Part shown: piece by piece, positions 11,563-25,500 of the stretch
How positions within the stretch are numbered: the stretch's first letter is position 1
Layout of the letters: each line of letters starts with the position of its first letter
Assembly (NCBI GenBank): GCA_951799445.1
Contig: OX637288.1
Span: 5,892,501 to 5,956,500, forward strand
Origin: Pseudisothecium myosuroides
Lineage: Eukaryota > Streptophyta > Bryopsida > Hypnales > Lembophyllaceae
Direction of reading: 5' to 3'
Length of the DNA: 64,000 nucleotides
Translations under genes and position numbers: made by a program
Notes under the pieces: generated by a model
Database searches by the model: none
Told to the model about the DNA's origin: nothing
What the model saw: only the letters and a program-made list of their open reading frames with translations

Positions 11563-12487
11563 CCCCTAAAGGACCGTTGTCCCTTCAGGGGACAAATGAG
11601 ATTTCGGGAAGGTACCTATGGGCTGAATTTTTGTTGTGATTTCTTGAAACTTTTTTTGAAGATAGAAAAACTGATAAGCTTTGTAGAAATATAATTTTTT
11701 TCACAATTGGTGCCCGGGAACAACAATTATGACCGAATAAGCTCAAAATAGGGGACGGGGTAGCCCAGACATCAAAAAAAAATTGCAAAAATTTGAACTT
11801 TTTTTTTTGAATTTTTTCTTGTAGATTATATTTTTTCCTATTTGAAAAGCTTTGATTCCTTTTATTTGGATTTGTTATGAGAAAGTTATGGACATTCTTG
11901 TTTTGGGGGCAGTTAAAGCATCTTCTTGAAAAAAATAACTTGTAGGATTCATTTTTGAATGAAAATTTTCAAATTTTTCATTTTTCATTTTTTCATGGTT
12001 AAGTTTAATTGCTAGAACAATCTCACCATTGGGATTAGTGCATCTTAATTCCATCTAAAATATATGAATATTTTAGATTTTCCTTCTACCTTGTACCTAC
12101 TTCTACTTAACAATTTTTTTAAGAATAATAATTAAGTCTTTTTGAATTATTTATTTTCCTAGACTCTCAACTCGATTCTCTAAAATAAAGATTTAAAGCT
12201 CAAAACTCTATAGTGCAAAAAATTAAGTTAAAAATGTTTAAAGTCAAAAATTCTAGTCCCGCAATGTACTAAAAAACTTATTTTTTTCACTTTAAATGTA
12301 GATTTCTTGCAATTTGTGAGGTCAAAAAATTCTAAAAAAAAATACGCACATTCTTATACTAGTTAGGTATAAGATCCTACGGTTGGATGTTCAAAAAAAG
12401 CATTTTTCAATTTTTTTACTCTTTGCAATAGAAATGGCAGTTTTGAGTGTTTTTTGGGCAAAAAAAAAGGGCTTGGGCCTACAGGGG
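11563..12487 (+). mobile_element. TTAA-flanked TIR element, copy 1 (925 bp)
   Basis: The element begins CCCCTAAAGGACCGTTGTCC and ends ...GGGCCTACAGGGG. It is flanked by TTAA at 11559-11562 and 12488-12491. The ends are imperfect inverted repeats. A TTAA duplication with C-rich termini is the signature of piggyBac-like, and possibly Kolobok-like, elements. No transposase frame is visible, so it is non-autonomous. An inverted relative lies at 44653-45585. Confidence 0.8.
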
Positions 12488-13000
12488 TTAAATATTCATG
12501 TAATTGAACAAGAAATTTTGTTTAGACAATGGATGTGAAGTCTTAACTTATATTTTAGGAAAAATAAGATGGAACTATATAAGAATATTGCTAGGAGCTC
12601 GAGTTAATGTAGAATAAAGTCCTTATGATTTAACTAAAGGATGCATAACTTATTGCTTTTGTGGCTAAACCGCAAAATAGTTAAATTTATTCTTTTAATC
12701 ATAAATGCCAAAATATAATAAATTAAAAAATTTAGTTTAATTTTTTTATATTATAAATCACATGAAAATAGGAAATATAAATATGAAAGTCGAGGCTCCT
12801 GTTAAAAACACACACAATAATTGTTGATTAATTTGTGGATGAAATATTTGAGCTCAAATAAAATAAAATACCTTTAGAATTAAAATTTTCTATTAATAAA
12901 TTTTTTTATAATTTTTTTATAATAATAAATGAAATAATATTTTAATTTTTATAAACATATATTATAATAATAAATGAAATAATATTTTAATTTTATAAAC

Positions 13001-13081
<81 letters not shown>

Positions 13082-14648
13082 TTACTTCGCTTTCACATTC
13101 CATATTACTAGTGAAAAGTAACACTAAATGCACTGTAAGAGAACAATGTCAATTTGGACATTTTTTTGTCAGTTTGGACATAGTTAGTTAGTTCGGACGT
13201 GTCAATTTGGACGTTGTTTTCTTGTAATGAAGTAGGTGGAAACATAAGCCATGCTTGCCTGCCGTTCTTCCTTAAATCCAGGGTTTTCATTGAGTCCGTC
13301 CTTGACACATTTTCCTTGAGTTACAACTTACAAGCTAATCAATTTGATTTTCAATTCTTGCTAGTCTTGGTCGATTATGTAGACTTTTGCGGTGGAGTGG
13401 ATGATTTGACTGCACTCTATGAATTAGTTCTTCTCGACACCTTTGCAAGATTCTTTGCTCATGTCTTTTTAGCACTATTTTTAAAAACCATGGAGGATTT
13501 GACCTACAAACAATGAAATCTGATTGGTTCTAGTGGTTTAGTTCTATTCTTGATATTGTTGGTGGTCTTGCTTGTTTTTGTATTAGGCATTTTTCCATGG
13601 GAAAGAATTAACATAACCTACTACTTCCTCTGGGGACTTTCATTGAACTTCTTTGCTTGCTTTCTAGATACTTTGGAATGACCAATAGCTAAGATTATTT
13701 TCTAAGGCGTATTTGAGACTAGCTAGTTGTCACTCTTTCCTTGAATCATGACAAATTTTAGTTTAAAACAATGAATTCTAATTTGTTGTGATGCTAGAGT
13801 TGCCTTGTTGATTGTACCGCTACTTTTCAGTGGTCTACTGGCTAGAATTTTTGGGTGGAGATGGTTTGTTGTAGACTACCAACGGCTCGGAGATGCTTTG
13901 GCAAGATTTTTTGGCCATATGTTGGATATTTTGTAAAGCAAATGCTTAGAATGATTGGAAGGCACTTTTTTTTTTGACAAAATTCTTTAGTCACGTCTTG
14001 TGAAGCAAATGTGTATATCTAGATTATTTTTTACATGTTTAAATTACGATAACAAGACTAGCTACTCTCCCTGCTATGCATGGGTACTTTCAATTTGTTG
14101 CGGATTTATTGATTTGTTAATTTCATTGGTTCATTAGTTTGTTAACTTCACTAGCTAGTCCAAGCGGATTCACTGGTTTGTTAACATCACTTGTTGGTTT
14201 GTTAACTTCATTGTCTGGTTTGAGCGAACACTTCAAGAAAATATAGTGTCCAAACCAACATGATAATCAATTGATACATGTTGGTTAGAACAATTGGTTA
14301 GAAAGTTTTGGATCAGACAATAAACAACATTTCTATTGATTTTATTTCTTGATTCGATCAAATTATTAAAAATTATTATTATTTGAAAATCTACCACATA
14401 GGCAAAACTTGCCATGTCAGTAGGCCACTCCAAGCTAGTAGAACTGCCACATCAATAGCCAACTCATTGTGCCAAAATAGATTCTGCACTTTAAAATTTA
14501 ATTTAAAAAAATTCAACTCTATATTCTAAATGATTCAAAACATTTAATAATTGAGCTTTGAATGTCGCTTACTTTGATTTTGGAAGGAATGAGAAGACAT
14601 GTTCTTTATACAAGTGGGATTGTAGGAGGTAAGACAACCCATATGGGA
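12488..14648. other. AT-rich intergenic DNA
   Basis: No gene was recognised. It contains the TAA microsatellite listed separately. An open frame at 13199-13516 lacks recognisable domains and the surrounding DNA is repeat-like. Confidence 0.35.
13006..13082. repeat. (TAA)n microsatellite
   Basis: About 25 uninterrupted TAA/AAT units. Confidence 0.95.
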
Positions 14649-14649
14649 T

Positions 14650-15010
14650 ATCATCACAAAGTTTAGACCCTACGATTTGGCAACAATTATTGTGCGGTTA
14701 TCGTTGTTTCATGGGTTTGTACCATAATCGCACTGACTCAGTGTATTTTTACGCATTGAATCAGTGCGAAAACAATGAATATCAATAGCGTACGGTTTAT
14801 GTACTTTAACTATACAATTGTTGTGTCAAAACTGCACAGCAATCATATAGTTAAAGTACATAAACCGTACGCTATTGATATTCATTGTTTTCGCACTGAT
14901 TCAGTGCGTGAAAATACATTGAGTCAGTGCGATTATGGTACGAACCCATGAAACAACGATAACCGCACGATAATTGTTGTCAACTCGTAGGGTCTAAACT
15001 TTGTGATGAT
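14650..15010. mobile_element. Nearly perfect long hairpin (foldback MITE)
   Basis: The left arm (about 14650-14825) and right arm (about 14836-15010) are almost exact reverse complements; both ends read ATCATCACAAAGTTTAGACC. The loop is only about 10 bp. There is no coding capacity. Arms of about 175 bp with few mismatches suggest recent formation or amplification. A target duplication was not clear. Confidence 0.85.
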
Positions 15011-17773
15011 GTAAATGAAGATTAGTAGGAGCTCAACTGCTCATACTTAAGTCAAAAGTAGGAATTGTGGTTAAAGTAGAATTTTAGACCTCAATTAGGT
15101 AGTGTAGAATAACTCTTTTTTAGAAAACTTTGAACTAAGTTAATGTAGAAAATCAAGCCAACTTTCATCTCCAAAACTCTTTTTGAGATTTTGAACCTTC
15201 AACCAAAAGTTATGGAAAAATTTAAAAGAGGGGTTGGAATGGACATTTTCTTTGACAATTTCAAACATCCTCTTTGAAAATTTGTCCATAAATTTTGATT
15301 GGAGACTCAAAATCTCAAACAAATTTTTGGCTTCATTTCACAACTTTTTTTAGTTCAAAGTGTTTTGAAAAAAGATATTCTAATGTGCCAAAATGAGGTT
15401 TAAAATTCTATTTTTCACACAATTTCCATATTTTGACAATGAATGGTCAGGCTTTCATCTTCAAATTATTCCATACCCTTTAAAGATTCATGATGGATAA
15501 TGGATTTCATTATAAAAATAAGTAACCTCTCCACTAATCATTCTCATTAAATGTCAATGAAATAAGTCTTTCACCTTGCCATCTAAAAATTCTTGACATT
15601 AGATGGTCATTGGACCTTAATTTGGATTGTCCCGCTAACATTAGGCATTTTCATTTCTTACAACACCATGGGCATTTAATTTTTGCTAAATTCAACAATT
15701 TTTCTTATTAATTTTATTAATTTTTTGGCATACTTTTAAATAATTATTTTCTGCCAACCTTCCCCTTCTACTATGATATAATGGAAAATGAAAATAATGA
15801 TTAGAGGATTGCCGAATCAATTGAGCCCAAAAGAAAACTGTTATAATGAACATAAATTAATGCACTGAACTCTGTTGATTAGGGCCCCATTATCTTGTAG
15901 AGGGATTCATTGTTGTAGATTCATTTGCAAGCCTTCATTGTTTTGATAACTTCATTGAACAAGTCCCTGCAATCGTCCGCTACTAAACCAATCACCGCAA
16001 ATAAGAATACAGCTCTATAGAAATGAAGGTGGAAATGATAGAAGCGCTCTATAAGCCCAAAGGTGGCATGGTGAAATACGTAACTCAAACTTTGAGTGAG
16101 TTGCTTCTTCAAAGGTCGTGAATGCTTTTTACATTCTTCATTTGACTTGATTTTTTAGTGAATGTGCTTGACTTTATTGTATCGCAGCTGCTCCAATATA
16201 TTGTGGCAACAAGCTACGAGAAGTTGGTGATACCAAGGAAAGATTGTCCAGAGGGGTTTCTAGTACCACTTCCCAAAGAAGTGCCAAAGATGGAGGAGGT
16301 ATTCCAAGACCTGTCTAGGCTCTTCCAGCGCTTAAGATGAAACCGGAACACCCTGTGTTTTTCTGTTGATTTCGATCTTTTTTCCAGTGACGACTACCTA
16401 TACACAATACTAAATTTTGCAATTTTGAAGACTAGTTGGTTATGTACATATCTCGAGTTGCAATGCTCTTTCCCAAAACTTTTCTAAAAACTCATTGAAA
16501 TTTCATTGTCTTCAGTTCTAGGGCTAAATTTGATGATGATGGAACCATTTTGATAGACTGTGGACCAGTGATGGGGTATTTTACCTTATATATCTAAAAA
16601 TAAAAAAATGAACAATAAATTACATCAAACATTGTGAAAACAAATGTTGGAATATCTTGGCAAAGGAAATTTACCTAGAATGGATAATCTACTTTTAAGA
16701 GAATATTTTAGGAGTCATTTAAAAACAAACATTTATTGATTTTAATGGACACAAGAGTCATATTACAATTGAAATTGTAAGATATGAACAAGAGACTAAA
16801 TTGTATATTCTTGCCCTTTTAAGAAACTACCTATAATCTTCAGTTCCTTGATGTAGTCATTTTTCACCCATTCAAGCTAAACTTGACTATAGAAAAGAAA
16901 AAGAAATACAAAAAGGAATCCCTATTGGCCAAAAGTTGGATTTCATTACAAAATGCTTCAATGCATTTAAGAAAACCATTGATTAAACAATACCTCCGCT
17001 TAGTGAAACTCAAATCAATTAATGAAAAACATAAAAGATCTTTTTTTTACATCCTATCTTCCCCTTTTTTGTGCCAACGATGAGCAATCAAGTCATTCCT
17101 CAATTGAAAGTGGATATGTGAATTTTCAAGTGATAGTAACTTATCTCAATTCATTGTACCTAAACTTACCACTATTCCATTGCCAACAACTCCCAGCTAC
17201 AATTTAAGGAAAAAAAGGAAATAATTGCGACTATAATGTGTTGGCAATACTACAATGGCAAACAACCATGCCAAAGTGGGAAGTTTAGAATTTGGTATAT
17301 AGTTTCCTCAAAAGGAGCTCAACAAATGCTAAAGGCCACATTTTAGTTTGAAAGATCCCAAGTGAGGCCTCAAAACTACTATACTAGTTTAGTACTAATG
17401 ATGCTCTAAAACTCAAACTATGGGTTTTTGGAGGGATATCCACATTTAGAAAAAGGCAACTTAGGTACCTCCAATGAATGTTAATAATGTTATGCAATTG
17501 ATAAGAATAAGCCTACTATCCCAAATGCAAATTCCATTAATTCATTCACCTACACCTAACTAGTCATTCCAACTAAATCCATTATTTATCTCTAGGGTGT
17601 GATCAAACCGTTGAAGTACTTGGCTAAACTGAAGATCTTGAAGGTTTGACGAAATTACATTTACATGTATCATTGGTAGGTGATTATGATTTAATCTATC
17701 TTCAAAGAATATCACCTACAAAATTTTGTTGCCTATGTCTTAAGGTTTGTCAGTAAAATCCTTTCACTTTTAA
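15011..17773. other. AT-rich intergenic DNA with possible gene scraps
   Basis: Two short frames look more protein-like than their surroundings. One on the minus strand at 15921-16112 includes FNEVIKTMKACK before its stop. One on the plus strand at 16158-16340 includes YEKLVIPRKDCPEGF and PLPKEVPKMEEVF before its stop. They lie back to back and may be exon scraps of a dead gene. I could not assign a family. Confidence 0.3.
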
Positions 17774-19495
17774 CCCTTGAAGGGCGGAGGGTGTTTAGAA
17801 GAGAAAAAGTCCAAAACTACCACTTTTTGATGCTGTGTCCAAAATAAAAAATAAAACTTTTTTGGAAATTCCAATCATAAAAAGTGTGATAAGCAAGTAA
17901 AAAAATTTATAGAAAAAATTTCAGTCCATTTGACCCTGTGGATCGAAAGATTATAACATTTGAAGTGAGAAATAGAACTTTTTCATTCTTGCAAAACAGG
18001 GTTAGCAAACTTTGGTCCCTTGTGGAGTAAAGATTTTTTCTACACGAAAATGAGGATTTTAACCATTCATAAGTATATGATGTTGGGTTCACTCATGAAA
18101 AATTTCAGAAGCAAATATGGAGTCTAGCTTATTCTAAATCACCTTGCAATGCAAAGACATTAAATGAATTGGCAATACACTAGTCATTTTTTGATGATTT
18201 CTTGTGCAATGAGGGAATTGCTTTTATTTGAAATCCGAATGGTGAAAAGTTAGAGACAAACATTTGGAATATGTGGGAAAAAATTCAAGAACTTTGACTT
18301 CACAAATTGCAAGATAATAGGACTTGAAGTTAGAAGAAAATGTCTTTTCTTGAAACTGCCTCAATATAGCTAACAAAGTTTGACTCCTCTTAGACTATGA
18401 TTTGAAGACTAAATTTTTTTTTTGGGACAATTTTGTGCCATATTTTATTAATTATGTACACTCCAAATTACAAAAGTTGATGAACATTTTTGCAAAAGAT
18501 TCTTAAAAGATTTCTAAAATGCCCATGCTGCAAAAAAGTTTAGGGCCAGTCATAACTTTTGATTTGAGCACCCAATCGTAAAAAAAAAATTTCATCATGA
18601 AATACATGTTCTCACCTTACATCAAAATTTTGTGAACATCCGACCAAAATTGACTTCATAAAGACCTACAGTGACTCCCAAAAGTAGTTGGCCACCCTAA
18701 AAATCGCTCTCATAAATTGAGAAATTAGAATTTTGAAGTGAAATTTAGACGTGTTGTTGTACAAAAAGAATTCTAACTTCATGTGTAATTTCACTTTAAA
18801 TGGACTATATTTAGACCTATTATTAATTGAATGAAATTTCTATAAAAAAAAAAACTTTTTGTGAGAAGTCAAAATGTCCCATTTCTTTTTATAGGAAGAA
18901 TGTACATCTTGACAAGAATCACATGTTACAAGTTTCATGAATTTTGGATTTTTATTGATTGATATCTAATTGACTTAAATTTGACCCCAAAATTTTGTTT
19001 TTTTAATTTTTCACTCCATAAATTGCAAAAAAATATGTTTTTGATACACATAATCATTTTATGTTATTTTAAATTTTTATTTTATTTTTTTGCAATTTAT
19101 GGAGTGAAAAATTAAAAAAACAAAATTTTGGGGTCAAATTTTAGTCAATTAGATATCAATCAATAAAAATCCAAGATTCATGAAACTTGTAACATGTGAT
19201 TCTTGTCAAGATGTACATTCTTCCTATAAAAAGAAATGGAACATTTTGACTTTTCACAAAAAGTTTTTTTTCCATAGAAATTTCATTCAATTAATAATAG
19301 GTCTAAATATAGTCCATTTAAAGTGAAATTACACATGAAGTTAGAATTCCTTTTGTACAACAACATGTCTAAATTTCACTTCAAAATTCCAATTTCTCAA
19401 TTTATGAGAGCGATTTTTAGGGTGGCCAACTACTTTTGGGAGTTACTGTACGTGGATTTTCAATTTCCATTCAACGGACAATTGTCTTTAAGGGA
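17774..19495. mobile_element. TTAA-flanked element with giant foldback
   Basis: The left end CCCTTGAAGGGCGGAGGG follows TTAA (17770-17773). The right end, read inverted, is TCCCTTAAAGACAATTGTCC and is followed by TTAA (19496-19499). Inside, 18668-19036 and 19086-19452 form inverted arms of about 365 bp around a 50-bp loop. Parts of 18190-18670 recur inverted at about 49740-50240. No transposase frame is visible. Confidence 0.65.
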
Positions 19496-20627
19496 TTAAA
19501 CATCCAATTTAATGAAAGCAATCATGAGTTTGAAGTGTTTTCTTTTCATAATATATCGAGTGGAAGATACATATTGTCTTTGGGGTCTTATTATGTTATG
19601 AGATTCATTATGGATAATAAAAAAAAAGGTGCATTTGACATTACATTTGACATTTCTATTGACTACCAAAGTTGATATAGTGAATAAAAAATCATAATAA
19701 AATTGTAAAAAGAGGATCTATCTTTGTGGAGCATACTTGTCAAAAAGCTATTACCTAATACATCTAATGATTTAATGCATTATGGATGAATAGACATACA
19801 AATGAGATGTGAATGCAAGGATATAAGACAAAAACCTTAAAACAATTGAATTATAAACGAAAAGACAAACAAAATAGTGTCAAAAACAATCTTGGCTTCA
19901 AGATTAGTCTTGCAGCTTCAAAATTCCATTTATTTAATTATTCAGCTCATATAGCCCCTTTGGTTGCTTAAAATTGAGAAATAAACCATATATACGGTGA
20001 AGATGAATTAATGCAATGAAAAATTGATTTCAACCTCTAAATTTTAGTAGTATTTTGAGGTCTAAAATTGCTTCACAATATTCATACTAAAAACAAAGCT
20101 AGAATCTTCATTTTAATTTTATCCTTTAATCTCTAAAAGCCCAGAGGTTGGTCTAGATTTCTAAAATCATAAAATTATATTATATAATGGAACTTGAAAT
20201 AATAATTTAATGGTGACTTTCAAACAAAAGTCATACAATATCATCTATTGATCATATCTAAACACTCTAATCAATTGTTTTCAGTAAAATTTGAAACCAA
20301 AAATTCAAAATTCCTTCTAGACGCAATTATAGATTGAATTTTGGAGTGAAATGTTCTTTAGTAATTGTAACTTGTCAATTCCTCTATAATTTTTGTCTTT
20401 TAGCTAACTTAGAAGTGGTTCATTTAATTTCATTGTCCAATCATGTCTAGACTTGAATTTTCTTGTATTTTTTTAGAGTACTTTGGAATGCGCTTCCAAT
20501 GATAAAAATTTCAAGTTCTAATTGTAAAACATTGAAAAGTTAGAAGTTCATTTGGAGGGAAAAAATTTCAGAGTGGACTAGAAATGTCCTAAAACATAGA
20601 GAATTTGTAGGTGGATCCAAACATTAA

Positions 20628-20769
20628 CCCTCAAAGGACTCACTCTCCCATGACTAACACAGTCACCGAAACTCTTCCAATTATTGGACCAATAGGTGCA
20701 TTCTTTGTTTCTATAGTGAACAATGAAGTCATCTATTGACCACTTTTTGACCTCTATATCCTTCGAGGA
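20628..20769. mobile_element. TTAA-flanked MITE (142 bp)
   Basis: The left end CCCTCAAAGGAC and right end (inverted) TCCTCGAAGGAT are each bordered by TTAA, at 20624-20627 and 20770-20773. The size and ends fit a miniature member of the TTAA family. Confidence 0.6.
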
Positions 20770-21427
20770 TTAATTATTCAATTTTCATCCATGATTTATT
20801 GATGGCTAATGTCTTTGGTAGATGGGTAACAATGCTCTTAGGGTCACATACAACTCTATTTTTTTGGCACCATGGAGCCAGATTGCACCATTTCAAAAAA
20901 AAAGGTCTACTTTCACTAAATAAAACTAAACTTTTTTCACTAGAAAATTTCCATTTCTAATAAAATTGTGAATGAAGTTGCCAAATTTGAATGAAAAAGT
21001 GTATGAATATTAATGAAATTTGTTTTTTGGTCCAAAAGAATCAACAGATGAAAGTAGAAATACAATGCTTCACCAAATTTTAAGTGATTGCCATCCTCGC
21101 ACTTTTTCAAAAGCTAAAAAAGAAAAGGGCTGATCACATATCAAACAACAAATACCAACATAGATTTTTTAAAAAGACAATAAATTTTTTTATACCAAAA
21201 AGACAATGATAAATCCCACATTCAAATAAACAAGGATGGAAAACTTCCACAACAAACTCGTGTAAATAGACACCCATCATGAGTATATTCCGCACCTCAT
21301 GTGTGCAACACGTTTGACACACCATACACCATTCACAATATCTAGCAGAAGTCTAGATTCACCAAGCCAAAATGTAAAAAGGTCCCTATTCCGGGCATCA
21401 ATATCTAGGAAAATTCTAGATTCCGTA

Positions 21428-21828
21428 CCTGTTGTCGGAGTATGGTGTCCATCAATTCTCACGTCGAAAAGCCACCAACCACAAGCAGCCCTTGTTGACG
21501 CCACTCCTCCAAGCCCATCCACTGGCGGAACGGCGTCCAACGGCGCATGAAAGCTACCGTCGAGAACGAGGAATTCCAACGGCTCACAATCAACCGCCGT
21601 CATGTGCCGTAACGGGGAGCCTGGAAGCGTCACGGCCATAGACGGCACGCAGTAAGTCGATAGGCTCGTGGGGTCACCGTTCGTTGCCCATCGGCTACGG
21701 TACGTAGTCTTGCGGCGTCGTCCCCTTAGCTGTTGTTTTTCAGAGGTTGCACGGATTGCAAGGAATCGACGCTGGATTCTTAAGGATGATGCGGAGATGA
21801 CTCGAGATTTTGCATCTCGGCATTGCAC
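21428..21828 (-). other. Possible first exon on minus strand, unidentified
   Basis: A GC-richer island has an open minus-strand frame containing MAVTLPGSPLRHM and LEFLVLDGSFHAPLDAV. At about 21428 there is a good donor context (CAG|GTACGG). No downstream exon could be traced into the AT-rich DNA and I recognise no family. It may instead be an upstream regulatory island of the AT74-like gene. Confidence 0.25.
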
Positions 21829-22529
21829 TCGGAATTTGTTTAGGATTGTGCCGGGGTTTGAAGCGTGGTTAGCGTGGGCGAGTGCATGAGAAACGGACCA
21901 GTGGTCTGGAAGTGATTGTGTTTGGAGGAGGTGTGGTGGAATTGAAAATTTGCACGTGAAGAAGGTGGAGACTGAATGGAGCGATGACTGTGAGGAGGAG
22001 TCGGATTTTCAGGGGGCTGTGACGGAGTTCTGGTGGCTGAGAGGATTTTAATGCTTTTTTGAAAAAAGTAAGGGTTGATGAATTGGTGAATTGATGGCGT
22101 GGAAGTCAGGAGGCGATTTCGAGGAATTTCTTATGAAAAAGTCGTGACTGAATTGAGCGTGTGTGGAGCTCCGGAGCTGACTGACGAAAAGAACTCTATA
22201 AATTTGTTCAATTCAAGGTTTGTCATTCAATTTCAATTGCTTGTACGTTTGTCGGGACGAAGGAGGCTAGGTTTAAGTATGCGATTTTTCTTAAAATTCA
22301 CAATATTTGCCATTTTTTTGAAGAGCGGATTGTATATGTTTGTTGAATTTTGTAGTATCTTGGTGTAATAGTATTAAAAATATTATTTGTTTGTATGGCA
22401 GATGGCGGTGTGATTGGAGATGGTCATGGAGGGAGTGGAAAGGAGGAGGACAACGAAGTTCTGTCCTGGAGAGTTGAAGAGTGTCTGTGCTCTTTATTGT
22501 AACTGTTACTCGCAAAGGAGAATTTGAAG
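21829..22529 (+). promoter_or_regulatory. Upstream region of AT74-like gene
   Basis: This is non-coding DNA between the GC-rich island and the ATG of the AT74-like gene, with purine-rich GAGG and GTGG tracts near 22395-22450. It probably holds the promoter and 5' UTR. No specific site is assigned. Confidence 0.35.
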
Positions 22530-25500
22530 ATGGCATTAGGGCAGGTGATGCTGCCAGCATTAGCTGGCGACGGGATATCAGCCCTAATGATTTCCAGGTG
22601 TGGAGATCAGTGCTCCGGAGTTAAGGCAGCAACCGAATTGAGGAACACATCGGTGCGGCATTCTTTGAATGGATGCTTTCTACACAATTTTAGAGTTATG
22701 GAGAGGTCGACCAATTCGTTTTCTTTGAGACCTCGAGCAGCCGGTCAAGTACCGTATAATCCTCTGCAGTATGAGTCTTACTCGGTCCCTTCGCTAAATT
22801 GGCGTAATAAGGGTGTGAAGAGATTAATTCAGGGATACAAGGAACAAGAGGCCATGCAGAGGGGCAGACCTGTGGAGTTTTCAGAGTCGACGATTGCTTC
22901 CCTTTTCTCTGAGCATTCTGGTACGTGCTGAACACAAAAGTGATTTATCTCCACTCAAATGGTTGCATCTCCTGCTACATGTGATTCGAAGTTCTACTAA
23001 CAATCACTAGGGGCTTTTTTGCGTTTCCCTGTTCACTCCCCCCCATGTGAGCGACAACCCTGTGACTTTCCCCTGTATCCGAATCCTGTGACGCAAGGAA
23101 AAGTCACAGGGTTGTCGCTCACATAGGGGATAGTGAGACAGGGAAACGCAAAAAAGCCCTTAGTGAATGCGATCCATCTTTTTTCGGCTCGCTGTCGAGG
23201 CCATAGAGAATCAACTCTTAGCATCAGAGTTGTGGAGTAGCACAGTTCAGTAGAGACTGTAGAACAGTTGGATGATCGAGTGTGCTCGCAGTGCTAGGGG
23301 TGTATGGACTATGGATTCAGTGCACGTGAATTAACGATTTTATTTGTGTTCTTCTCCATACGACCAATTTACGTATGCACACCTTCTTGTTGGAACCAAA
23401 ACTATATCAGTGAATTATATATAGACGGCTTACGGCTTGAGTCATCTGCCCTTTTAAGCAGGCTTTGTTCGTTTGCCAATCAATTTGTGTTTATTACATT
23501 ACTTTGTACCGCATTCAATTTCTCTAACTTTCACGAACGGATGGATTGAGATGGTATTTGGGAATGTGTTTGTTAGCTTCTTTATCATTTGCTATCTATG
23601 GTGATTTGTAGGTTATTACTTGTTGTATTTGTAATGTTTATTATTTTCTATGTAATTTTCTTTGTAATAGTTTTCTGTTAGAACTCGCAAAGAGATTTAT
23701 TGTTGAGGTTCATCCTTTGGGTTACGCGAAAGCCAGTCGCTTCATAACTAACTTCATCATTCTCACATGCTGCTGCTGAATTGATGTTTTGGTACAGGAA
23801 TGCCGCCGCGGCCCCGGAGAATAATACTTGTGCGACATGGTGAAAGTTTAGGGAATGTCGATGAAAGTGCTTACACACGAATCCCTGATTCAAAAATCTG
23901 TCTGACGGAGAACGGTTGGAATCAAGCAGTGAAGTGCGGACAGGATATACGCGAACTGATCGAGTGTGACCAAAGTGTCGATTGGAAAGCTTACTTTTAT
24001 GTTTCACCGTACAAGCGCACGTTGCAGACTTTGCGTGGAATTGGGACGGCCTTTGAGCGCAACCGCATTGCAGGGGTTAGGGAAGAGCCTCGATTGCGCG
24101 AGCAGGACTTTGGTGGGTGTCACCGGTTGTCGCTCTTTGTCCCCTTATGTATTTATTATCCATTATCCGTCTTGCTTAGGCTGCGACCTGTTTCAGTCGC
24201 TATTTGAATTCCCGAAATGTTCTTGGAATGCGTTGACCAATAAGTAACGTCGTTGTGTAGGTAACTTCCAGGACAGGGAGCGAATGAGGGTGGAGAAAGC
24301 CATTAGGCTTCGCTATGGTCGTTTTTTCTATCGTTTTCCGAACGGTGAATCGGCTGCAGATGTTTACGATCGCATTACAGGCACCACCCATAAACCTCAT
24401 AATCCTGTAGCAGTATGACGTGCTGTACGATTTATTTTTTCTAATTTCTTGAAAACCTGATAGTGGTTCTGCATTATGTTCAGTGTCCAGCTTAGTGGGC
24501 CTTGCACGTACATAAGTTCGTTTTTGCCGAGCGTAGGACATCGTAGAGTGTTGCATCTGTTATTTGTCTATTCTTTTATGAGATTTGATGAGAAATCTGG
24601 AAGTTGGGTTTAATCCAACTTGAGATTGCACATCGTCATTGATTAAATGTTCGTTCGTGCATCCATAGTTTGGTATATTATTGCAAACCAACGTGACTGT
24701 TCTTTTGATTTTCATTTTTGAGGACAAGAAAAGCAAGGAATATTATCAATCCGGGAGTTCTTTGCTTATAAAAACGATCTCAATTGGATGTCTAATATTC
24801 TGGTGTAATGTTTTTGTTGGTGTAATATGCAGCTTTTAGAGAAACATTGAGAGCAGATATTGATGTCGGTCGCTTTCAGCGACCAGAGTCTCGCTCCAAG
24901 AACATGAATCTGGTTCTTGTGTCTCATGGTCTTACTCTTCGAGTGTTTTTGATGCGATGGTACAAGTGGACCGTGGAGCAATTCGAGGGCCTCTACAATT
25001 TTGGGAATTCAGAGATGCTAGTTATGGAGCTTGGACCTGGAGGCAGGTGAGTTTTTTTTGTATAAAGGTGTCTGTTAAACTCTTTTAGTTGCCTGATCGG
25101 TTCTTAGTCTCAGGAATACCACGACCGGTATATCTTGTGACCCTCTGCTTGACGATTCGACAAATGCAGATAGAACTGTAGCTTGTGCATCAATTTAAAA
25201 TGCTTGTATAGGAATGTCTTGGATAACTGCTCTAGCACACCTAAACTGTAGAAAATGTGGATGGTTCTTCTTGCATCTAGTGAAAGAAAAGTCAAAAGTC
25301 TTTTCCAAGTTTTCATTTTTCCGTTGGCGACTGTGTGTTTACTGGTAGATTGATCAATATAATATTTCTGAATTCAGGTACTGCTTGACGATGCATCACT
25401 CAGCAGATGAGCTCAGAGCTTTCGGCATGACTGACGACATGATCGAGGATCAGGAATGGTATGCTCTTTCAGTGAGATGATGGCAAGAGTATCTTACTGT

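Noticed and set aside
21299..21889. Plus-strand ORFs in the GC-rich island
   Set aside because: Composition is dominated by GC-rich antisense; no domain and no splice context. Only the minus-strand frame was kept, at low confidence.
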